Below are positions 57,179 through 64,000 of a DNA stretch of 64,000 bases, one piece after another (the first letter of the stretch is position 1; each line of letters opens with the position of its first letter). The notes beneath the pieces were generated by a model. It saw nothing but the letters and a program-made list of their open reading frames with translations. It made no database searches and was not told the DNA's origin. The stretch is from Lentzea sp. NBRC 102530 (GTDB lineage: Bacteria > Actinomycetota > Actinomycetes > Mycobacteriales > Pseudonocardiaceae). The DNA is taken from the NCBI RefSeq assembly GCF_030269365.1, contig NZ_BSTF01000012.1, forward strand, positions 1 through 64,000, in the 5' to 3' direction. The position numbers and the translations under genes are program-made.

Positions 57179-57460
57179 CTAGCGGTTCGCGATGCCGTCC
57201 AGGCGCAGTGTCGTCGACTCGTCGCGGTGGGTTCCGGTCGTGCCCACGTGCTTGTCGCTGATCTGCGGACCGTTCTTGAGCACGTGGAACAGTGCCATGC
57301 CGTGCCCGCGCCCCAGGTCGTAGTCGGTCTTCAGCCACTCCAGGAACACGCCGGCCTTCGTGCTGCCGTCGTACCCGCGTTCGGCGGCGGTCGCCAGCAG
57401 TTCGGCCGGGGTCTTGCCGGTCTTCTTCTCGGCGCCGTCGAGGTAGGCCTGGAAGGACAT
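57179..57460 (-). CDS. DUF4287 family protein, 93 aa
   Basis: Begins MSFQAYLDGAEKKTGKTPAE at ATG 57460, the hallmark of DUF4287, and continues GVFLEWLKTDYDLGRGHGMALFHVLKNG. Length fits the domain alone plus a charged tail of about 25 residues. Its biochemical role is unknown; related proteins occur beside DUF5655 and in small cytosolic proteins of actinobacteria. It faces rpoC and shares no operon. Frames extending it upstream to 58249 are not supported. Confidence 0.85.
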   Translation of the reverse strand: MSFQAYLDGAEKKTGKTPAELLATAAERGYDGSTKAGVFLEWLKTDYDLGRGHGMALFHVLKNGPQISDKHVGTTGTHRDESTTLRLDGIANR

Positions 57461-57565
57461 CGTGGTCTCCGATCGTCTGGTGTCACGAGCGTAGACAACG
57501 TTTCTCGCCTTGACAAGAAAATTTGTCGGTGAAACCCGGTTGCGACCGCCTGATTCCATGAAGGC

Positions 57566-57973
57566 ATGCGTGACCTGCGGTGGAGTGACGTCAGCGAGTG
57601 GTTGGACCCGGACCACGGCGCGTTGCACGACGGGTGCGTCATCGGGGTCGTGCCTGGTGCGTGGCAGGCGGTGGCTGACTTGGTGAAGGCCCGCGCCTGG
57701 TCCGCCCGGGAAGGGGAGGGGACGCTGCTCGTGTCGCCCGCCGAGGGGTTCTTCGTGAACTTCTTCGAGGTCCCCGACGAGGTCGTCTTCGACGTTCACG
57801 TCGGGGAGCTGCAGGGGCAGCAGCGACTCGACCTGCTGTCGGCGTTCCTGCGGGAGTTGGGGCAGGTCTGGGCGAAGCCGGTCGCGCTGGCGTTCGAGGG
57901 CCTCGACCCGGCGCAGGAGCCCTACCTGCACTACGACCCCGTCGCCGACGGGTTCGTGCTGGACCGGCGCTAG
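57566..57973 (+). CDS. Hypothetical protein, 135 aa
   Basis: Starts MRDLRWSDVSEWLDPDHGAL at ATG 57566 with AAGG just upstream. It is a compact alpha/beta protein of alternating strands (GCVIGVVPGAWQAVADLVKA, LLVSPAEGFFVNFFEVPDEV) without membrane segments or metal motifs. I do not recognise a family. Its end overlaps by four bases the stop of the leftward toxin-like gene (convergent). Confidence 0.7.
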   Translation: MRDLRWSDVSEWLDPDHGALHDGCVIGVVPGAWQAVADLVKARAWSAREGEGTLLVSPAEGFFVNFFEVPDEVVFDVHVGELQGQQRLDLLSAFLRELGQVWAKPVALAFEGLDPAQEPYLHYDPVADGFVLDRR

Positions 57974-58407
57974 CGGCGGCGGGCCCGTGCCAGCGCCCTG
58001 GCCCTGATCACCAGGTCGTCCACCAGGTGCTCGTCGACGAGCGGCGGAACACCGGACTCGTCGGTGCAGCAACGCGGTTTGGTGCGCTTCTCCGACATGC
58101 GCGGACGCACGCCCGCCATCTCGTACAGCGCCTCGTACAGGTCCAGGCCCGGGTCGTCGTCGTGCGGGCCCACCAGGAGCACCCACACGACTTCGGGGGA
58201 GGGGAACGCGACCACGACGCGGTCGGCGCCGCGCAGGTGCTTCACGCACAGGCGGGGCAACGGTTCGGGGCCGGTCACGCGGTAGCCGAGGGCCGCGCAG
58301 CCCGAGTGGGCCAGTTCGTCCAGGAAGCGTTCGTAGGCCACGCGGGCTCGGCCGCGCAGGCCGTTCGCCTGGGCGTGAGCCGTGGGGGTTTCGACGACCT
58401 CGATCAA
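57970..58407 (-). CDS. Putative RelE/ParE-like toxin
   Basis: A 145-residue protein. The N-terminal two-thirds resembles the RelE/HigB-like toxin fold: helical LRGRARVAYERFLDELAHSG, then strands CVKHLRGADRVVVAF and VVWVLLVGPHDDDPGLDLYE, where such toxins have their core sheet. A C-terminal tail with CC and Arg-rich stretches is extra. Its ATG overlaps the stop of the upstream helix-turn-helix gene (ATGA), the usual order antitoxin then toxin. Family assignment is by pattern only; catalytic residues are not certain. Confidence 0.55.
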   Translation of the reverse strand: MIEVVETPTAHAQANGLRGRARVAYERFLDELAHSGCAALGYRVTGPEPLPRLCVKHLRGADRVVVAFPSPEVVWVLLVGPHDDDPGLDLYEALYEMAGVRPRMSEKRTKPRCCTDESGVPPLVDEHLVDDLVIRARALARARRR

Positions 58408-58850
58408 ATCGGGCGGACCACGCGTCCCTTGCCGCTGCGCATCTCGTCGAGGGAGGTGGCGAGGTCGGTGCGGTCCAGCAGGGACTGGTCGCTCAGGCGG
58501 CGGTGGACCTCGTCGAGGAGCGCGCGGGTCTTGCCGGCGCGGCGGAGGTCGGAGACCAGGTGGAGGACCTCGTGCAGGCGCACGGTGTCGAGGAGCATCC
58601 GGGGTTCTCGGCTGTGGATGGCCAGTACGCCCTCACGGGCCCAGGCCTTCACGGTCTTCTCGGTGAGGTCGAGGAGTTCGCCTGCCACCACGGGACGTAC
58701 CGGCGGGGCCTGGCGGAGGGTCTTGGCCACCACGCCGTCGAGGCGCGCACGGCGTTCGTCGTCCTCCGACAGGGACGACGCGACGGCTTCCAGTTCTTCG
58801 ATCGTGTCGAAGAGGTCGCGGATCTGGGCGGCCTCGGTCGCGACGGACAT
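58404..58850 (-). CDS. Helix-turn-helix protein, probable antitoxin
   Basis: A 148-residue protein with a MerR/excisionase-like helix-turn-helix in the middle (VVAGELLDLTEKTVKAWARE, GVLAIHSREPRMLLDTVRLH), preceded by a helical dimer region and followed by a charged C-terminus (ALLDEVHRRLSDQSLLDRTD) that could wrap the toxin. It starts at ATG 58850. A 9-bp inverted repeat lies 17 bases upstream of the start, as expected for autoregulation. It is coupled to the toxin-like gene by a four-base overlap. Confidence 0.6.
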   Translation of the reverse strand: MSVATEAAQIRDLFDTIEELEAVASSLSEDDERRARLDGVVAKTLRQAPPVRPVVAGELLDLTEKTVKAWAREGVLAIHSREPRMLLDTVRLHEVLHLVSDLRRAGKTRALLDEVHRRLSDQSLLDRTDLATSLDEMRSGKGRVVRPI

Positions 58851-58866
58851 GGCTACTCCTCCCGTT

Positions 58867-58899
58867 GACTACCGATTATCCACCTGTTTTTCGGTAGTC
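58867..58899 (-). promoter_or_regulatory. Operator of the toxin-antitoxin-like pair
   Basis: GACTACCGA (58867-58875) and TCGGTAGTC (58891-58899) are perfect 9-bp arms, 24 bp apart start to start, directly ahead of the helix-turn-helix gene. Confidence 0.6.
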
Positions 58900-58903
58900 G
58901 TCA

Positions 58904-58932
58904 ACGGCCCCGGAGCAGGGATCCGGGGCCGT
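58904..58932 (-). terminator. Terminator of the zinc-ribbon gene
   Basis: ACGGCCCCGG (58904-58913) and CCGGGGCCGT (58923-58932), perfect 10-bp stem, nine-base loop, just past the leftward zinc-ribbon gene's stop. It insulates the pair's promoter. Confidence 0.75.
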
Positions 58933-58941
58933 CGCGTCACA

Positions 58942-59250
58942 TCAGGAGGAGAAGAACAGGCCGCCGAGGCCACGGTGCTTGCGGTGGCCGTAGCCGTAGC
59001 CGCCGTGACCGCCGTGGTGGTGGTGGATCTGCTGCGGCTGGGCACCCCAGGCGGGCTGCGCCGGCGCCGGGTACGCCGCGGGCGGGGGAGCGGCCACGGG
59101 CGGCGGCGCCTGCATCTGGGCCTCGAGGCGCGTGATGGACTCGAGCTCGCCGTAGTCGAGGAAGACCCCGCGGCAGCCGTCGCACTGCTCGATGTGGACG
59201 CCCATGCGGTCGAACGTGCGCATGTTCGCATGACACTTGGGACACTGCAT
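58942..59250 (-). CDS. TFIIB-type zinc-ribbon protein, 102 aa
   Basis: Starts MQCPKCHANMRTFDRMGVHI at ATG 59250. The zinc ribbon (CPKC then CDGCRGVFLDYGELESI) occupies residues 1-40 and matches the small TFIIB-like zinc-finger family (zf-TFIIB). The remainder is Pro/Ala-rich with a His/Gly-rich end (QIHHHHGGHGGYGYGHRKHR), perhaps metal-binding. Function of the family is unknown. It stands alone, leftward, 40 bases from the kinase gene. Confidence 0.88.
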   Translation of the reverse strand: MQCPKCHANMRTFDRMGVHIEQCDGCRGVFLDYGELESITRLEAQMQAPPPVAAPPPAAYPAPAQPAWGAQPQQIHHHHGGHGGYGYGHRKHRGLGGLFFSS

Positions 59251-59290
59251 CGTGGTGAGCCTCCTGCGGTGGGACCGGACAAATACGATA

Positions 59291-60121
59291 TTAGCCGCGG
59301 TCACTGCTCTCGTGCGTCGCGACGATCCGACGACAGGCTTCAACCAGCGGTTCCACTGCCTGCAACCCGGACATGAGAGCCCGCGCTGCCATCTGCACAA
59401 CGTACGCCTGAGCCGGGATGTTGAGTGCTTCCCATTCCGATGTCGGCAGAGCCACACCTCCCGTTTCACGGTAGGCACCCATGAACCGCGCCCAAAGATC
59501 ATCGGGAAGCACCCCGGCGGCGAACAGAGCCGCAGGTCGGGCCAGGTCCCAGACCGGGTCGCCGACCCCGACGTCGTCCACGTCGATGAGTCGCCACGAA
59601 CCCCGGTGAACGAGCTGTCCGAGATGCCAATCGCCGTGGATCAACGCACGGCCGTTCATGTCCAACGGCGGCAAGACTTCATACGCGCGCAGCACGACAT
59701 CGGCATGCGGCAGGTCCGGTGGCAATGCCCGAATTGCGCGCACAATCCGTTCCGGCGTTCCGGCCACCGGGCCCCACGCCGGCAACGAGTGCAGCTTCGC
59801 CAGCAGTGCCGCGCTCTCCTCCCACGGCGCCCCGTCCGGATCGGCCTGGCTCACCGGTGTCCCGTACGGCCACACCGTGACGGGCCGGTCGTCCACGAAC
59901 CGCACTGGAGCCAGCGGCGGCACGAACAGCTCGGGGTGCGCCGCCGCGATCTCCAGCCGTTGTCCCAGCGCCACCAGGTCGGTGTCCGCGGGCAGCGCCT
60001 TGGCCACCACGTCGCCGACGCGCACCACGACGACGTCGCCGCGGTCGCCGCCGAGCACCTCCGGGTCGGCGGAAGAGCCGGTCAGCGAGGCCATCGCCGC
60101 GATCAGGTCGTCCACGCGCAC
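59291..60121 (-). CDS. APH-fold kinase (aminoglycoside/choline-kinase-like)
   Basis: A 276-residue APH-family phosphotransferase. The catalytic loop is LIHGDWHLGQLVHRG (near residues 160-174), with Gln in place of the usual metal-binding Asn, and the metal aspartates are in LIDVDDVGVGDPVWDLARPA. Its small molecule or protein target is unknown. The GTG start at 60121 lies six bases after the preceding gene's stop, so it is the last gene of the toxin-linked operon. Resistance function cannot be assumed. Confidence 0.82.
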   Translation of the reverse strand: MRVDDLIAAMASLTGSSADPEVLGGDRGDVVVVRVGDVVAKALPADTDLVALGQRLEIAAAHPELFVPPLAPVRFVDDRPVTVWPYGTPVSQADPDGAPWEESAALLAKLHSLPAWGPVAGTPERIVRAIRALPPDLPHADVVLRAYEVLPPLDMNGRALIHGDWHLGQLVHRGSWRLIDVDDVGVGDPVWDLARPAALFAAGVLPDDLWARFMGAYRETGGVALPTSEWEALNIPAQAYVVQMAARALMSGLQAVEPLVEACRRIVATHESSDRG

Positions 60122-60127
60122 AGTGAA

Positions 60128-61648
60128 TCAGGCCCGCATGTGGTCGCCGAACATCGCCAGGTAGCCGGAGACGTACGTGACCGCCTCCAGCGGCGTGTCG
60201 AACTCCGCGTACATCTGCCGTTCGCCCTGGTTCAGCCAGTACACGGCGAACCGGTCGCCGGCGCGGACGAGGCACAGCGCCTTCTCACGGTCCTGGCCCA
60301 CCGACACGCGGTCGTCGCTGATCTGGAACCGGCTGAGCGACGCGACGAACCAGTCCATCGCTCCGCCCCACTCGCCGTCGAAGCCCGGCAACGGTTCCGG
60401 GGCGCCGGTCGCGGCGGCCAGCGCACGGCTCCTCGTGATCGACGGCAGGCGTTGCGGCACCTGGTAGCCCCGGCTGCGGATGTGAGCGAGGAAGTTCTGC
60501 GCGGGAGCCAGTTCGTACCGCTCCAGGTAGTACGCCACCTCCGCCGACCAGACCCACTGGCCGTCGGTCTGGAACACCATCGGCACCTGTTCCGGCCGTC
60601 CGGCCGCGAGCAGGTCGGGCGCGAGGCCGCGGCCGGTCAGCACCACGTGACCGGCGTTGAGGTAGCTACTCACCAGGCTCATCTCTCGCATGCTCAGCGG
60701 AGCCCGGTAGTTGATCGGCGTGCCGTCCGCGCGGAAGCCGTCGAACACGCGCGCCAGCCGCATGTCCGCCGGCGGCTTCGGGTCCCCGGCGACGGGCTCC
60801 TGCGGAGTCGGGTTCCTGCGCAGCTCGGCGAGCAGCCCCACGTACCACTCGGGCATGAGGTCGCGGTGCCGCGGGAAGTGCACGGTCTCGGCCTCGAAGT
60901 CGTAGCGCGCGAACTCCTCCTTGGAGTCGCGCACCGAGCGCCAGTCGGGCTCGGCGTCGAAGTCGAACGCGAGCTGCGGCAGCTCACCGCGCCGCAGCAC
61001 GTAGTCCGCGCGGAACCAGGCACCGTGCGGGTAGCCGGAGGTCGTGATGCGCAGTCGGACGAACCACTGGTCGACCATCAGCGGCGGCAGCCAGTGGTGC
61101 TCCTGCCCGTCCTCGGTGACGACGGTCGCGGAGAGGTCCTGGCGGGAGGCGAGCGCATCGCAGCGCAGCCGGATCTCGCGCCACTGCGGGGGAGCGGCGG
61201 CGAGCAGGGACTTGGTGATCTCGTCGGTGATCTCGTCAGGCGGCCTGACGGGGAGCGTCCGCTGCAGGAGCAGGTCCACCGGGTGCTCGTTGCGGACGTG
61301 GGCGCCGTCGTTCACCCTGCGGCGGTAGACGCGGTCGAACTCGGCGACCGGCCTCGCGAGCTTCCACACCGGCCGGGTGCGCGGGAGCTGCTGGGTGACG
61401 ACGAACTGGTCGTCACGCACCTCGAGCAACTTGTAGTGGGCGCCTCGCGACTGCGCCATCACGTGGTGCCGGAACTCCGACTCGACCTGGCTCGGCAGCA
61501 CCGACACCGTGCCGTGCCCTGGCCCCGCGTCGAACTCGAGGTACGTGACCTGGCGCTGCTCGTCCACCGTGCGCCTGCCTTCGAGCAGCAGGCCGTTCCA
61601 GACGAGGGCGCTGCCGGACGGCATGACTCCGGAGATCATCGACTTCAT
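60128..61648 (-). CDS. Unknown protein, 506 aa, toxin-operon gene
   Basis: Starts MKSMISGVMPSGSALVWNGL at ATG 61648, overlapping the upstream stop by one base (TGATG). The protein is soluble, Trp/Tyr/Arg-rich, with two apparent parts: an N-terminal half (TYLEFDAGPGHGTVSVLPSQ ... AWFRADYVLRRGEL) and a C-terminal half (YRAPLSMREMSLVSSYLNAG, GEWGGAMDWFVASLSRFQIS). The first part holds a segment of acidic residues (FDFDAEPDW) similar in feel to immunity proteins of polymorphic toxins. I cannot name the family. Position, between the toxin gene and the kinase, suggests immunity or an accessory role. Confidence 0.7.
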   Translation of the reverse strand: MKSMISGVMPSGSALVWNGLLLEGRRTVDEQRQVTYLEFDAGPGHGTVSVLPSQVESEFRHHVMAQSRGAHYKLLEVRDDQFVVTQQLPRTRPVWKLARPVAEFDRVYRRRVNDGAHVRNEHPVDLLLQRTLPVRPPDEITDEITKSLLAAAPPQWREIRLRCDALASRQDLSATVVTEDGQEHHWLPPLMVDQWFVRLRITTSGYPHGAWFRADYVLRRGELPQLAFDFDAEPDWRSVRDSKEEFARYDFEAETVHFPRHRDLMPEWYVGLLAELRRNPTPQEPVAGDPKPPADMRLARVFDGFRADGTPINYRAPLSMREMSLVSSYLNAGHVVLTGRGLAPDLLAAGRPEQVPMVFQTDGQWVWSAEVAYYLERYELAPAQNFLAHIRSRGYQVPQRLPSITRSRALAAATGAPEPLPGFDGEWGGAMDWFVASLSRFQISDDRVSVGQDREKALCLVRAGDRFAVYWLNQGERQMYAEFDTPLEAVTYVSGYLAMFGDHMRA

Positions 61649-62328
61649 CACTGCGCTCCGATGGTTCCCGTGGTCGTGAACTCGGCGGGCACCGGCGCCA
61701 GCTTCGTCGTCCGTTCGATCGCGTCGAGAGCGGCCGCGTCGGCGGCCTCGCTCAGCAGTTGCGCGGAGACCCGCAGGGCCGGGCCGCCATCGCGGTTGAA
61801 GCACAGCGTCAGCTCGGCCCCGCGGCCGAGGATCTCGATCACGTCGGCGCCGGCGACCCCGACGACGTGCTTGCAGTCCTCCGGAATCCACATGCCCGCC
61901 GACCAGACGTCGAGCTCGGTCGTGTCACCGGCCCTGGTGAGCAGCAGCTCGTCGCCGCCGCGCGGGTCGCCCTTGACGTTCAGCGTGTGCTTGTACAGGG
62001 CGTGCACGAGGTCGATCACCGGCACGAACCCGTTGGCGAGCCGCCACAGCAGCATGTCGAGCTTGCAGGTGATCATGCGTTTGACCGTGTCGGGGTGCGG
62101 CACGATCTCGGGGTTGCGGTGATCGTCGCCGGTGAAGTTGCCGTCCGCGTCGACGTTGCGCCAGCCGAAGGCGTTCATGGAGCTCAGCGGTCCGTCGGCG
62201 GGCTGGTTGGGGTCGTAGTAGGTGATCCCGCGCCCGGGATTCGCCCGTGCTTCGGCGCGCTGGGCGTCGTCGATCGGCGGAAGCGGCGACGGAGCCAGGT
62301 AAGTGAGGTGCTTCGGTACTTCGCTCAT
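61648..62328 (-). CDS. Unknown protein, 226 aa, toxin-operon gene
   Basis: Starts MSEVPKHLTYLAPSPLPPID at ATG 62328, eight bases after the toxin gene's stop. It has a stretch typical of proteins encoded beside ADP-ribosyl- or TNT-type toxins (GRGITYYDPNQPADGPLSSM) and a C-terminal alpha/beta part (DVWSAGMWIPEDCKHVVGVA, then ELTLCFNRDGGPALRVSAQL) recalling SseB-like immunity folds. No catalytic motif. It is the gene nearest the toxin and so the first candidate for its immunity protein; the assignment is inference. Confidence 0.68.
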   Translation of the reverse strand: MSEVPKHLTYLAPSPLPPIDDAQRAEARANPGRGITYYDPNQPADGPLSSMNAFGWRNVDADGNFTGDDHRNPEIVPHPDTVKRMITCKLDMLLWRLANGFVPVIDLVHALYKHTLNVKGDPRGGDELLLTRAGDTTELDVWSAGMWIPEDCKHVVGVAGADVIEILGRGAELTLCFNRDGGPALRVSAQLLSEAADAAALDAIERTTKLAPVPAEFTTTGTIGAQ

Positions 62329-62336
62329 TGCTCGTC

Positions 62337-64000
62337 CTACCTGAAGTCCGGCATGCGGAAGCGTTGGTTGGTCACGGGCTCGCCGACGATGCGGGACATG
62401 AGCATCTCGCCCTTCTCGTCGTAGTAGCACTCCTGGGTCCAGACCCGGCTGATCTGCTCGGGCCGGATGTGGCCGAGGTGGAGCACCTCGCCCTCCTTCA
62501 GCCCGCTGTCACGCGACTGGCCCCGGTCGACGTCGCGGACCGTGGCATCCACGTCGATGACGTGCTTGCTGTAGATCTCGGTGATGTAGAAGCGTTTCAT
62601 CCGCACGCCTTCGCCGACCTCGATGAGGCCCTCGGTCGGGGTCTTGCTGCCCCGAGCGGAGACGGGACGGTCCTCGCGGCGCATGACGTGCTCGGGACTC
62701 CTGCTCGCCGACTTGTACCCGCTCTCCGTGGCGCCGCCGACGTGGCCGCCCATCTCCAGCTCCGTGCCGCGGACCCGGATGCCCTGCTCCATCGTCTCCC
62801 ACGGCGGGTTGGCGTCCCGGCGGTAGGAGCGAGCTTCGGCCGGCGTGGTGGCGGTGTGCCACATCACGCTCTGCTTGCCGGGGGTGTCGGCGTACATGGG
62901 GCCGTGCGGGTTCATGGCCAGCAGCGGGTGCTGCCGCAGTTCGGCCGGGGTCTCGCGGCTCAGGCCCGGCGGCAGCAGGCGCGAGCCGGGCACGAAGTCG
63001 TAGCCCTCCATGCCCGCGTACTCGGTCTCCTTGCGCTTCCGATCCTCCATCAGCTTCTGCTGCTCCTGCAGCCAGAGCGTGCTGAAGTGCTCCGGGCGCT
63101 GGATTCCCGGTGCAGGCGGCAGGGGATCGGCGAACGTGCCGTCCGACCGCAGCGGTTTGCCGGCGTTGAACTCCTCGGCGAAGTCCAGGTCGATGCCGTG
63201 GCGTTCGGCGAAGACCTGGTTGCCTTGGCGGCGTTGCGCCGGGGTGCCCAGGTCCTGCTGCTGCGGCGGTGGCGTGAAGTCGTACGTGGACGCCCGGGAC
63301 CGGGTGGGCGGGAACGGCGGCTGCTGGGTGGGAGCAGCGGACTGGGGCTCGTGCTCGTTCGGCCGGGCCTGGTCCTGGTGCCGCTGGTTCTGGTGCTGCT
63401 GGTGCTGTGGCTGTGGGTGCTGCTGCTGAGGTGGGCCCAGGACGCGGCCCTGCCGGTCGATCGGACGTCCCTGCGCGTCCAGGCCCACCGCGACCGGGCG
63501 CACCTCGGCCAGCCGGTAGATCGGGTTGCCGTGCGGGTCGCGCCCCGCGACCACGTGACCGGGCGGCGGCAGGTGCGCGTTGTGACTTCCCCGGGGACCG
63601 AACGAGCCCCAGCCGGAGTCGTTCGCGTTGCGGCGGTGGGAATGCGGCGCGGTGTCGGGGGCCGTGTCACCCCACGTGGGCGTGTGGCCGGGAGGAATCG
63701 GGCTGCCGTGCTTGACGTTCGTGCCGTCCGGCTTGAACGTCACCCAGTCACCGTTCGGCGGCCAGCCGGGCTTGTGCTGCTGCCCGGCCTTGAAGCTGTC
63801 GTGCGACGAACTGGCGAACACGTTGCCGTTGCCGTCGACCCAGGCGTCTTTGCTGGGCGCGAGCACCTCGACTCCGAGCTCACGCGACAGTTGCGCGGCG
63901 AACCCGTCCTTGGTGGTCCCGGTCTGACACGAGATGAGCCGCACCGGCTGCTTGCCGTCCCAGCCGCCACTGGCCCGGATGACGTCGGCGACGTCCTTGG
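62337..64000 (-). CDS. Polymorphic toxin C-terminus, probable ADP-ribosyltransferase (partial)
   Basis: The 3' part of a longer gene: the frame is open to the window edge (KDVADVIRASGGWDGKQPVR precedes the segment). It first shows RLISCQTGTTKDGFAAQLSR and GVEVLAPSKDAWVDGNGNVF, a pre-toxin segment frequent in secreted actinobacterial toxins, then Pro/Gln/His-rich linkers (63250-63430), and a C-terminal domain of about 200 residues. That domain fits an ADP-ribosyltransferase: SYRRD, GYKSASRSPEHVM, FYITEIYSKHVIDVDAT, and EGEVLHLGHIRPEQI, where the glutamate pair matches the ExE element of pierisin/scabin-like enzymes. It heads an operon with two unknown genes and a kinase. Confidence 0.7.
   Translation of the reverse strand, partial: KDVADVIRASGGWDGKQPVRLISCQTGTTKDGFAAQLSRELGVEVLAPSKDAWVDGNGNVFASSSHDSFKAGQQHKPGWPPNGDWVTFKPDGTNVKHGSPIPPGHTPTWGDTAPDTAPHSHRRNANDSGWGSFGPRGSHNAHLPPPGHVVAGRDPHGNPIYRLAEVRPVAVGLDAQGRPIDRQGRVLGPPQQQHPQPQHQQHQNQRHQDQARPNEHEPQSAAPTQQPPFPPTRSRASTYDFTPPPQQQDLGTPAQRRQGNQVFAERHGIDLDFAEEFNAGKPLRSDGTFADPLPPAPGIQRPEHFSTLWLQEQQKLMEDRKRKETEYAGMEGYDFVPGSRLLPPGLSRETPAELRQHPLLAMNPHGPMYADTPGKQSVMWHTATTPAEARSYRRDANPPWETMEQGIRVRGTELEMGGHVGGATESGYKSASRSPEHVMRREDRPVSARGSKTPTEGLIEVGEGVRMKRFYITEIYSKHVIDVDATVRDVDRGQSRDSGLKEGEVLHLGHIRPEQISRVWTQECYYDEKGEMLMSRIVGEPVTNQRFRMPDFR

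Noticed and set aside
59237..62122. 961-residue plus-strand frame through the toxin operon
   Set aside because: Opposite to four tightly spaced minus-strand genes with recognisable APH motifs and coupled starts; Arg/His/Val-rich shadow composition.

Overview
The window is high-GC actinobacterial DNA. Frequent GTG and TTG starts, four-base start/stop overlaps, Scr1-type DUF5753 regulators and a gene order around rpoB like that of Mycobacterium tuberculosis (thrT-metT-rpmG-hadA-hadB-trpT-secE-nusG-rplK-rplA ... rplJ-rplL-mkl ... rpoB-rpoC) point to the Mycobacteriales/Pseudonocardiales side of the phylum. A filamentous Pseudonocardiaceae member is my best inference; the species is not identifiable from the sequence alone.

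Positions 1-8.5 kb are ordinary chromosome: a tandem-GNAT acetyltransferase, a broken aminoglycoside-phosphotransferase-like gene, a lytic transglycosylase preceded by a tiny upstream reading frame, a LysR regulator divergent from an orphan three-gene nuoB-nuoC-nuoI-like set, an HtpX protease, rfbA and yajQ. From 8.5 to 16.3 kb a genomic island sits in tRNA-Tyr. It is bounded by a 52-bp direct repeat of the tRNA 3' half, with paired GTGCCGAA repeats just inside each end. It has no visible integrase, so it looks like a decayed or cis-mobilizable element. It carries a HEPN-motif protein, a bacterial Y RNA (YrlA-like, tRNA-mimicking), a formylglycine-generating-enzyme-fold protein, two XRE regulators, two small unknown proteins and an AlbA_2/ATPase protein.

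From 16.4 to 27.5 kb lie small regulator/enzyme units (MerR-SnoaL-SDR-hydrolase, PP2C phosphatase, HxlR-oxidoreductase-SDR, AhpD-like, GNAT, PhzF) and a large membrane GGDEF/EAL protein whose GGDEF motif is degenerate. From 27.6 to 57 kb runs the core translation/transcription region: three tRNAs, rpmG, hadAB, secE-nusG-rplK-rplA, a four-gene insertion, rplJ-rplL with an L10 leader, a complete mkl-yrbEAB-mceABCDEF-mas lipid-import operon, then rpoB and rpoC.

The last 7 kb hold small unknown genes, a likely toxin-antitoxin pair with its own operator, and an operon, entering from beyond the right edge, that encodes a polymorphic toxin with a probable ADP-ribosyltransferase C-terminus, two unknown (possibly immunity) proteins and an APH-fold kinase.
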